Position numbers and translations under genes: made by a program. Source: Hippophae tibetana (lineage: Eukaryota > Streptophyta > Magnoliopsida > Rosales > Elaeagnaceae). Taken from it: a stretch of DNA of 64,000 nucleotides. Shown piece after piece: positions 49,684-60,925 of this stretch. Where the stretch lies: the NCBI GenBank assembly GCA_037013495.1, contig CM072803.1:14898001-14962000 (forward strand), read 5' to 3'. Every line of letters begins with the position of its first letter. Within the stretch, counting starts at the first letter, position 1. The notes under the pieces are model-generated. The model was not told the origin of the DNA and did no database searches. It worked only from the letters and a program-made list of their open reading frames with translations.

Positions 49684-52600
49684 TTATTGGGGAAGTTTGT
49701 TGAGCTTGCAATATGAGTAGTCCTTAAACTTCTTGTACTTGTATTTGGGAGGATTGTCTTGGTTTACAAGTTGTGGTAAAGGCCCAACAATTTTCTCAGC
49801 TGGTGGCTCTAAGAACACTGGCCATGACATCCTTGTCTTGTTCTTATCCACTGTTGTTCGGTGTAGAACTGCTTTGTATTTTCCATTGCTCCCAATCTGT
49901 ACATTATTAATTTTTTCCTAATTAACTTGGGAGAATAAATTACTCGAAATACTAGATATTGTTATATTTTTGAGTAATAAAAATTATATTTTCTCGTGAA
50001 TTTTAAAAATAAAAATTAAGAACCTATTTGGATACAAAGAGGTGGTTTGAAAAAATATGAAAAATGTTACATTAATTTTGTTATTACTTATGAATGAACA
50101 TTTTAATCAGTAATTTTTAAAATAACATTTTTTATCTTGTTATTTATAAAAAAAAATTAGATACTATTAACTATACTTATGGAAATATAAATTCTTATTT
50201 TTAATAATTTGATTTATTAATAATATTAATTTTTATAAAAATAAGATTAATATTTTTAACTCATAAATTATATAATTAAAGTCATGAAAAAAAAATTCGT
50301 GCATCTTTTAGTGTTATTTTAAAAGTAAAATACTTTAAAAAAAACACACATAGATATTAAAATGCTTTTTATTTTACTATTAAGTGTATAAAATACATTT
50401 GTATTTATAAAAAGAATAAAGATATTTTTATAATTATTATTTTCATTTTCATGAAAATGTATAAAATAAAATAAAATTACTATTATTACAGTATTACTAC
50501 CCTTATGAAAACACTTTTCAACACAGTGATCAAAGCGTATACCGATTTCAAAGTTATAATAAATACAGAGTGGATACTATTAATCTTTTTTATTGATTTC
50601 AATTAAAAAAATGATTTTTTTAACTTTATTTATAGTATAAATTTTATTTAATTATATAAAATTATTTAAATTATTATAATTATTAATTTATAATGATTTT
50701 TTAACTTTATTTATAGTATAAATTTTATTTAATTATATAAAATGATTTAAATGATTATAATTATTAATTTATAATGACGTAGATTATATCTAGACTGAGA
50801 TTTAAATATCAATAAAAATAAAAATAGTAAAAGACCGACTGCAAATAAATACATAAATAAGGTATATATGGACATGTTTGTTGGTGAACATTTAATGGAC
50901 GAGAAAGAAACACATGGGACAAGCAAACAATGGGGTTATAGCTGCATTTATTAATAATCCAAAAATTACGCGTCACATTAATTGCATGATTCAAAATAAA
51001 GCAATTTAAAATATCTAATATATCAATAGTAGTTTTATCATCATTATATTTTATTAATATAGTAATAAATAATTTATTTTAAAAATAAATAAAATATTAA
51101 ATTATAGTAAAATATTGAATTATTCTAGTATTAATATTTTTTACTTTAAATATATCAATTTATTATATTAAGGATGAATAGATTTTAGTAATGTTAAAGT
51201 AATATATTATTTTTAGAAATTAAAGAGCATTAATTTGTAAAAAAATGATATTTTCAAAATAAAAATCATTAATACATGAGAAATTAAATATTTTATCTCA
51301 AAATTCAATACTTTAAGGCTTTTAAAAATAGAATATTCCTTTAATATTTGCAAAAATTACTAAATTATCCTAAATTTTAAAGTAAAATATTTAACTATTT
51401 CAAAAATATTATTTTATGCTCAAAAAAATATCATTTTTTTTAAATTAATTAGAATAGTTATATTAACACAATTGTTTTTATTATCGCAATAAATGTATAT
51501 AAAATATTCATTTTATTTGTATTATTAATTATACATTAATATCAATAATATTGAATAAAATTAGTATTATAGTAATTATAATTCAAATTGTTTCAATATA
51601 GTTATCCTATATTAAATATTCTTAATAATGATCAAATTTTAATTACTAATATTTTGTTAAACATGAAAAAAAAGTTAAGAAATTTATAAAAAATAACACT
51701 CATAAAATTTATAACAATAAAATAATATTTTAATAATATTAAACGGTATTTAAATAAGATGTATTTAATAATGAACAGATCTAAATAACCAAAGTTTAAT
51801 TTAAATAATATTTAATATAAAATGATACATTAAATACTTAAATTTTATCCGAGTTAAATTAGGGAATAAGAAAAAAAAACTTGCTTACATCGACTCATAT
51901 GAAAGGAGCCTAAAAAATATCCGAATTTTGCCTATACTCAAAGCTAAAACCCATGAACACATGATATGAGGCATTCCCTTCTTCTACAAATTATATATTT
52001 AAAGAGTAAATTATAAATACCTGCTTTAGGTTTCATGAAATAATAAAAAAAATCTTACATTATTAAAACAATCATAACTCTTTTCACAGTTTATTTAAAT
52101 TTTTTAAGGGAATTTGTAATAAAATCAATAAAAATCGAGAAATTTGAAGGAGAATTTTATAATAAAATAATACACAAGGACATATAATTACACATTTATG
52201 AAAATTGAAGGATTTTTTTGATATTTTTAAAAATTTAATAAAGTTCTTTAGTAATTTTCCTATATTTAAATTGCCAAAAAAACATATATTTTAAAAAAAA
52301 AAACATAAGAATTGCAATGAAAAAAGAAAGAAAAAAAAGTAAATACATACCTCGATTTGATCTCCAATATGAATAATGAGAGCATTAAGAATGTACTTAG
52401 CATCATACCAATGTTCATTTTTGAACACTTGGAGTCCAGGCACTTCATTAGGTACTAGAATAGTGAGACAAGACAAATCAGTATGAGCAACCACACCAAG
52501 TGTTAGATCAGGTCTAGGGCATGGTGGATAATAATTTATCTTCATTAAATATTCTACATCTTCCCCTCCAACTGCTTCTTTCAATACATGCCCTTCAAGC

Positions 52601-55191
52601 CCTAATCCTAATGAAAGATACTTGAACAACTTATCTGCCACCTCCCTCATGTATTTTGCATACTCTTCGTTCACCTCCCTGCATTTAAAATTGTCTATGT
52701 TTATTTAATTTCAAAATAAATAATAATTACAAGTTTAAGCGTTGACTATATTTATTCATACATTCTAAAATATGGGATGACATATAATCTAAGTCAATTA
52801 AATTTAAAATTAATACAATTTTATTTAAAAAAACAAATATCCAATACTTGATAGATAGAAAAATGTAATTGATGAGGAATATATTCTAGAAATAATGAAT
52901 AACATCTACTAAAAATAGGGGTGAACAACGGATGAAAAGTGTCTGTTTTTAGTCAATTTGATTTAATCTAAATCAGATTCGAAGATTTTAAATTTGAATT
53001 TGATCTGATCATATAATCAATTCGAACTAATTCAAATTTTTTGAATCAAATAAGATTATATTGATATTAAAATTTATTTATAAATTATTCATATATAAAA
53101 CATAATATACACAATATTTAAATTTTAAACTAATATATTTGTATCAAAATTTATTATTTATAATCACAATTAAGAAAATATGTATGTATAATTATTAAAT
53201 TATTATAAATATTTATTTTTATTTTTTAAGTTAAATATTGATCTAATATAATTATGGTATCTATATTTAAATATTAAAAATAAAATATATATTTATTTAT
53301 AATTTAATAGTAATTCTATTTGAATCATCCGATTCGACTATAAAATTTATCAATCTGATTTCAATCTTAATCGAATCAAATTTTTCAATTTAAAAAGATT
53401 AATCGAATTGTATGCTCACATATAACTCATAATATACAAGTGTAGTTATTTTAAAATATATATATTAATCATCAATTTTTGTATACTTTTTTTAAAGCCT
53501 ATAAATAAATATTAATAATATATGTGATACATTTAAAATAATATATTTAGATAATAAATTAATTAAATGATAGTTAAACTATAGTTTGAGACAATCAATA
53601 ACTATTTATCTAAAAATATCATTTGAATATCGTATATATATTATTGTACTTATGAAATATTCTTATTTAAATAAAAAATTACATTAAATTAATACCTTTT
53701 TTAAACATAATACTACTAAAATAACACCTTTAATATTTAGATAAAAAAATACTAAAAATAAAATAATAGGAACGCTAAAATAATAAATATTTTAAATTAT
53801 GTTAACTTTTTAATGATGGCTTTCCTTTGTGTTTGAAGGCCCAATGCTTGAAATTGTTTTTTTTTTATATTTTCGTAAGCACTCATATATATGAAATTAT
53901 AATTTAAATATTTAATATTAGATCAATAATACCACAACTTTATGAATTATATTTTTAGGAAGTACTAAAAATGAATTGTTTGATTCTCTAAAACTATTCA
54001 CTTGAAATTTATGATAATTACAATGGTAGAGATTGAAATACTAAAAACATCGATATTTAATAATGGTATATAATCCAAAACTAATTAATGAAAACAATAT
54101 TTATAATATTTCTCAAAATTTATAAACATAAAATAGTATATCTTATTTCTACATTTTTACAATCAATACAAAAATTGTTTCAAAATTTTATATTAAATGC
54201 CTGACGCCGTTGAAAATGAAATCCAAACTGATAGATCTATTCATTGTAATTAATTCTAAATATTTAAATTCTATCGATATTAAGATACAATTAATTAAAA
54301 TTTTATTTAATATTATTAAATAAAACTTTTTGTTTTTATAATTTTGAGATCTTATTTAAGATAATTTCTTTAAAAAAATACAATTATGAAAAACATGTAT
54401 TATTATATTATTTATTATTCAATTCTAATTACGTGATATTTTAAATTAATATAATTATTTAAAACACAAATAACTAATAATTGATGGATAATCAAGAGTA
54501 TAATAACGAATATATAGTACTTCTCCTATGTGTTAGTGAGGCATTATCAGTATCATGTATAGTTTGCAAATATATGTACATGAGGGCTCATTTTATAAAT
54601 GCAATAAAACATATTTTAAATAGCTTTTGTTATCTACTATATCTATGCAATGCAGTACTTAAAAAAAATAGCAAAATAGAATTGGATTCCAATTATTCTA
54701 TAATTATATTTGCTACATTAATTAATAATGTACCTGTAAGAAGGAGGATTCTTAGGCCAAAATTGATAGTTGATAATAGAAGGAGGCCAAATCTTATGAA
54801 AAAGATGATCAACCCAAGATTTCTTTCCTTCAGGATCTCTTTGTAATTTACTACCATAACCTTCAATGGTCTTATCACTACCATAAGTTTCTTTTTCTTC
54901 TTGTGAAAGCTCAAAGAACTCTTTCCCAACTCTTTGTAACTTTTCAATAACTTCATTAGGAATCCCATGATTCACAATTTGAAATATACCCCATTCTTTA
55001 CTAGCCTTTGAAATTGACTCTATTAACTTTTCTTCATCATTAATGCTAAGATCAATGGTTGGGATTTCAGGTACTACTCCATGAACGGTTGTGATTGCTG
55101 GCTGTTCTTTTATTGATCTAATGAACTCTGATGGGATTGTGTCTTTTTTTAGTGATATTGAAGATATACTTTGTACCCTCTCAACTTCCAT
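49684..55191 (-). CDS. FLS: Flavonol synthase (2-oxoglutarate-dependent dioxygenase)
   Basis: FLS converts dihydroflavonols to flavonols using Fe(II), 2-oxoglutarate and O2 in the cytosolic flavonoid pathway. Exons on the minus strand are 54734-55191, 52351-52678 and 49684-49896. They total 999 bases (332 residues plus TAA), normal for FLS, and all junctions are GT-AG with matching phase. The DIOX_N domain spans about 40-150 and the 2OG-Fe(II) core about 195-295. Iron ligands are H218, D220 (AHTD) and H274; the 2-oxoglutarate pair is R284 and S286 (RMS). FLS-specific marks are all present: [12 protein letters not shown] (20-31), SCLTILVP (222-229), H132, K199, F290, E292, and the ending [12 protein letters not shown]. 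These set it apart from anthocyanidin synthase. The start [10 protein letters not shown] is the usual FLS start. The reading is intact. Both introns are long (2055 and 2454 bp) and very A+T-rich. Confidence 0.97.
50611..50774. repeat. 82-bp tandem duplication in FLS intron 2
   Basis: The unit starting ATGATTTTTT and containing CTTTATTTATAGTATAAATT occurs at 50611 and again at 50693 with very few differences, so the duplication is recent. Confidence 0.9.
52916..53422. mobile_element. Probable hAT-type MITE in FLS intron 1
   Basis: The left end TAGGGGTGAACAACGG matches the end of the hAT MITE at 45776. The right end, read inverted, is TATGTGAGCATACAATTCG, a decayed form. The inside has repeated words such as AATCAGATTCGAA and GAATCAAAT in both directions. 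No clear 8-bp duplication remains. It lies well away from the splice sites. Confidence 0.5.
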
Positions 55192-55310
55192 TTTTTTTTT
55201 CTTGACAAGGTGAATTACTTTCTTGCCCTTTTTCCTTTCTTATGTGTTTCTTTCTTACTTTCTCTAGCTCGCTTGTTTGTATGAGTATAGTTTTGGGTTG
55301 TGTGTTGTTT

Positions 55311-55320
55311 ATTTATATAA
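55311..55320 (-). promoter_or_regulatory. FLS TATA box
   Basis: TTATATAAAT on the minus strand, about 120 bases upstream of the ATG (55191). The spacing leaves a leader of about 90 bases. Confidence 0.6.
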
Positions 55321-55344
55321 GAATTTAATGTAGATTGAAGACAT

Positions 55345-55388
55345 GAACGTGGAGTGATGGTGTTCACTTCTTATACCTACCAACATGC
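55345..55388 (-). promoter_or_regulatory. FLS promoter MYB-recognition and ACGT elements
   Basis: ACCTACCAAC (plus strand, 55375-55384) is an AC-type MYB recognition element. CCACGTTC on the minus strand (55345-55352) is an ACGT-core element. Such MRE/ACE pairs close to the TATA box are the known light- and MYB-responsive unit of flavonol genes (targets of MYB12-type factors and HY5). Motifs are seen; regulation is inferred. Confidence 0.55.
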
Positions 55389-55399
55389 ATGGGAAGGAA

Positions 55400-58300
55400 T
55401 CGGCTATTATTATGTCCATTTTTAAAAATGGGAAAATTAATAATTTCAATAGGTAAGTGAAGACGTACTACACTTATCCCACTTTTGGTAAATACTTAAA
55501 AGTTTTATAATTTATACAATAAAAATTCATATTTTTAGTGACTTTTATTTAAGTATATTTATTATATATTAATAATATACATCATATCATATTAAAAATA
55601 AGATAAATAAATTATTTTTAAACACAAAATATTTATTAATACTGATTTTTTAAATAATTACAATAAAGAACTCAAACTTCACACCGACGCACCATAAGAC
55701 AACATCAATAAATTTAGTTAGAATTGATAATTTTTTTTTAAGAGAAAAGTACGGGTTAAATCTATTATATTAGAATTGATTATGCTTTAGTTATTTAAAT
55801 TTAAAAATATATTTTTTAATCTCTTAATTTAAAAAAAATAATACTATTTTAATAATTTTTCTATCAAAATATTATTATTTCAGTGATTAAATAATAAAAT
55901 AATATTAATATGAAAAATTTCACAACATATTTGTTTCAACATTAGGTTATTATCAATATTTTTATATTTTTTTTAAATAAAAATATACATTTAAATAATT
56001 TTTTGTTAGAATATTTATTATTATTAATTTTTCGTAAATAATTTCACAATAAATTCTTTTTTTATTAATAGTTTATATTTTATTGCTTTAATACAATACA
56101 CAATAAAAATAATAAATTTAATATTAAAATATTAAAATATTATTATTTATTTTAATTTATTTATTTTCTTAAAATGGGTGTGGATGACCAAACTTTATAA
56201 TTTATATCTACGCCATTTCCATATTTTATACTCTTATATGTCTAATTATTCCTTATTATTATAAATAAATAAATAAATAAAAATTAATAAATTTTTTAAT
56301 GTATCAATGAAAATGAAACAATAATATAATATGAATATGACATAAACACAACTACATTTTTATCTATATTATTTAAATTTTTAACATCTTAGTATTACGT
56401 AAAAAAATTAAATATTTTTTATTTACAAAACATTTATAATGAAAAATATAAAAAATATAGATGAAAAAAATTCTACAAAATAAAATGATATTAAACCATC
56501 CTTATTCAATCGATATGAATAAATAAATAAATTACATATAAAATATCATAATAATTTTTATTATTATAATAATAAAATTATATAAAATATATTTTTTATT
56601 TTTAACATTAATTATATTTTAATAATATTATTATTAATAAAATTTCATACATATCCAGCTCTTTGCCAACTACCACAATATATTGAATATTGTATTGTTC
56701 AACATTTATTACGTATCAACTTTATGCCGTCACTATTCCCGAGTAAACCTTCACTTTTTTAAAGTTCGTGTAATTATTTTTAAAATAATATTTAATTTTT
56801 ATATTTATATTTATATTTATTCTTTAAAAATTTGATTTATTATTATAAAAAAAACTGCATATAATTTAATGCCATTTAAAATATGAAATATTCAAATTTA
56901 ATTGAAGGCATGTCATCCTATTAATTAAAAAAAGTCTTACATGATTTGAAAATTTAAAGAAATTAAGAAAAAAACTCAAAAACAATTTATTTAGTATTAC
57001 AAAAAAAATTATTAATTTTTATAATAATTATATATATTTATATTTTATTACATTTTTGTTAGAATGAATAAAATTTATTTTTTGTTTGAATAAAAGAATG
57101 TTTTATTTTTCAGAGGAAAGGTGGATTCATGTGTTTTGTACGTTTTTTGGTTGGCTATTAATGAGCTAAAGACTCATTCATAAGCTTTGCACTTACTTAC
57201 TTACTTTTTTTATACGTATCCGTAATCGATTATCGTAGTTTTGTTAATTAAGCGTATTAAAAGCAGAAGAGCCTGTTCACATCTTCACCTAAAAAAACAT
57301 ATATAATAAAACGTTTAAGACTCATGCCGATATTATTTTTTTTGTTGGTTTGATTATTTTTATGCTTTCCTTTATAAAAATACTTAACCCAAAGAAATTA
57401 AAAAAAAAAATACTCTTCCCACAAATAATTTCACTAACAATATTAGGAATCTTACCTACCTATACATAATAACAATAAATATTTATAACATTCTTTCAAA
57501 TTTATAATTATAAAAATAACATCTATTATATTCAGTTTATATATTTTTATTATAAAGAAAAACACAAATCTAAAAACTTTATATTAAACATTATCTAGTT
57601 AGAAACCATTCAAATTAAACTTGAATTAATTATACTCATCAAATGTTAAAATTTGATTAATTAAATTACGTTAAATATTTTGTAAAATTACTTTTGTTAT
57701 TATCAATTTTAAAAATGTTATTTTATGTAAAAAAATATAAAAAATTGTAGATCAATTTACTTTTATAAATTTATCATAATATTGATTAACTTGTTATCAC
57801 ATTAGTGTTGTATTTGTTAAAATTTTAATAATTTTATTTTTTCAATTTTAATAATTCATTGTACTTTTTTTAACTTTGTGCCACATTTTTATTATTAAGC
57901 ATCTATCAACTTAAGATAATACTTAAGTTATTTCTCAAAAAATACCCAATAAAATCAAAATTATCTAAAATGTAACAATAAAACAATTTAAGTGCATATA
58001 TTTTTAAAAATATTAATTTATATAATTTATAAATGTATTAAAAACAAATATTCTCAATTAATAAAAAATTATTTATATTTTAAATAGCTAAAATAATTTT
58101 TATTATATAATTAAAAACCATAAATTAAATATAAAATTTAGTATACAAATCATTACTATTACCAAAATCTCTGTTTCATGAATTTAACTCTATTATTATT
58201 ATTATATATATATTATAATTTTTATAATAAAATAGTACTCATTTAATAAAAAATATTATTAATAATCAAAATTAACTTTAAGAGAAACTTGTGCAAGCAT

Positions 58301-60755
58301 ATAATATTTTTATAAAAAATTAATGAAAAAAGGAAATTAAATAAAAAATATTTTTTTATTAAATTATTATTTTATAATAATTGATATAACTATTATATCA
58401 ACTATTATTTTCCAACAATTCTTTTTGAAGATACTAAGGGCCTTTTCAATCACGATCACGGACAATGATAATTGATTTGTGGTTGAGAAAATCTGACACT
58501 TGTTAGTTAGCAAAATAAAATTATAAAGTTAAAAATATTTATAATAATAAAAATAATATATTTATTTTAAATTAAAATGTGTATAAATTAGTATAAAATA
58601 GAGAAATGCACCGTTTAAGACATCTCTCTATTTATATTATTTATATTTATTCCTGCTTATAGACATATCATGATCCCAACGTAAAAGAATAACCTTCAAA
58701 TAAAAAACGACAATCCAATTAATATTTTAAGTATTTTTTTATTTTTTATTTTTATAAAAAATTTAAGTAAATAATAAATATTTTATAATAAAAAATAATA
58801 TTTATGTGAAAAGATAAAAATAAAATATATATATAACAATAAATACATAATCTTTTTAAACTAAACAACATTGAAAAAATCTTGTTACAAACTAATTTAA
58901 AATAATAACAATAATAAATTATAAAATAACAATAAGATTTTATATTTTTAAAATTTAAATAAATAATTTTTATAAAAAAATTTATTGATGTTTTAATAGA
59001 ATAAAAAAAAATTGAAGATAAATATAAAATATATAATATATTATTTATGATTAGTTTAAATTTAAATATAATTAAATTTATAAAAAAATTATATTTCTAT
59101 TAAAATATAATATATGATTTTAAAAAATAGGATAAAAAATACAATCTCTCTTATTATTCAACTCATATCGAAAAATATGAATATCTATTCTCCTATGTAT
59201 TATCCATTTTGTTATTTAATAATATTCACACAAATTTAATTTATCTTCCTAAAAAAAATTAACAATCCTAATATTAAGGATTTGTACTTTTATCATTATA
59301 ATTTTAATAATATTAGTTTCGTATTTTTTTCAGTAAAACTTCCAAATTACATTATCTCTCTATCTAAAAGCCCAAGTGACGTTGATTGACGTTGAGCACT
59401 GTTTATTACCATTGACCTATGTAATAAACAATTGATTTTACGAAGATAGATTCATCCCGGTCTTATTCACATAAATAATTATAAATTAAAATAATATAAT
59501 TTATTTTTTAATATATAATTAATTAATATATTAGTTATAATAATACACAAATTAAAATAAATAGATTTTATTTTTTTAATCATATACTTATTATATTTAG
59601 ACCTGTGAGTCGTCAGACCCTGAGGTCACTAGTAACATTATATAGTTTTGATTAAGTCAAATATTATTAAATCTATCTACTGTTGTTACTTAACTTTATT
59701 TTTAAAGAAAATTAGATGTATAATTTAAATATAATACTCCCCCTAATAAACATTTTAACTTGGAGCATAATACTTAACAAGTGGTATTATAAACAAAATT
59801 CGATTAGTACTGTGCAAGTTGAATCTACAAAATGAAAATAAACTCATGTAAGTAGAATAAGTTATCTAAGTAGTGGATGACATGTAGAATACGTTCTAAG
59901 TAGTGGATGACATGAGTGATGTAAAAATTTCACAAGTCTTATAGAATCATTGATAAATTTTCGATATATAATTAAATTAGCGTAAATTATTTGATCATTT
60001 ATTAAATTAGTGTCTATTATTTTTATGTTACATGTTTAAAAAGATGTAATTAAATTTGTAATTGATTTTTAATATATAAGATATGTTTCGAATTTAAAGG
60101 AAGTTATATATATATGTTCTTGTTAGAGGGATTTATGAGTTTATGGATAAGTTTTACATTATATAAATATGAAAAATAAATTTTTATATAATTAAAGTTA
60201 ACCTATAAACCAACCCTAATAATTTGTTTTATAAAAGAAAAGAAAAGCAAGTATTATTTGATTTCCCAATGATGAATTAAATAATAAGTTGTTATTTGAT
60301 TTATCAATGGTAAATTAGCAGCTTATTATTTGAATTATGAAACATCTTTGAGAGTAAATAACTTTAAAGATAATCATTTTACTTATTTCAATTAATTTTT
60401 ATTTAAATTCATCCGCATTTAATTTTTATTCTAGATTAATAAACGAGTGGTAAAGCTTAAAGGCAACCAAGTAGTAAACAAATCAAGACACCACCCATTC
60501 AAAAATCATGTTGAACCAACTATAACTTTTATCTATTTATGCAAAATCTCTTTCTGCAATATTATGCCATAACAAGGACTGTCAAAACTGATATTGAAAG
60601 AGAAAATTCCCTTAAGCTGCATATTAAAAACATGCAATATTCCTAGGAAATAATTAGATCACAAAAAAAAAACTTAAAAAATATATGGTTCATAATGTAC
60701 ATGCAAGTTCACTCGATTAGTAGTACTACACAAGATTCTTATTTAATATAATTGA
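55400..60755. other. Long A+T-rich intergenic stretch, no gene
   Basis: More than 5 kb with almost no coding potential and very long A/T tracts. It holds an (AAAT)n microsatellite (56263-56283), TA-rich runs near 58195-58215, and a 30-bp direct repeat TCTAAGTAGTGGATGACATG at 59865 and 59895. No repeat family or RNA gene was recognised. Confidence 0.6.
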
Positions 60756-60761
60756 GTATAA

Positions 60762-60907
60762 GGGTCTGTTTGTTTCTGCTTCTAGAACTCTGTAAAAACA
60801 TTTTTGATAGGAAGAAATAGAGCTTCAGGAACAAACATAAAAGAATTAAAAAATTATGCTTCTTCTGTCTTAAATCATTTTTAACAAAAATACAAACAAA
60901 CAGACTC
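60762..60907. mobile_element. Harbinger/Tourist-like MITE behind the receptor kinase gene
   Basis: This 146-bp element has inverted ends GGGTCTGTTTGTTT and GAGTCTGTTTGTTT and TAA on both sides (60759-60761 and 60908-60910). A 3-bp TAA duplication is typical of PIF/Harbinger MITEs. It ends 19 bases before the stop codon of the minus-strand kinase gene, so it should lie in that gene's 3' untranslated region. Confidence 0.75.
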
Positions 60908-60925
60908 TAAATAAGCAGAGGTTTA

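Noticed and set aside
54481-54846. 121-residue plus-strand frame
   Set aside because: It lies antisense to the end of FLS exon 1 and its intron and is explained as a shadow.
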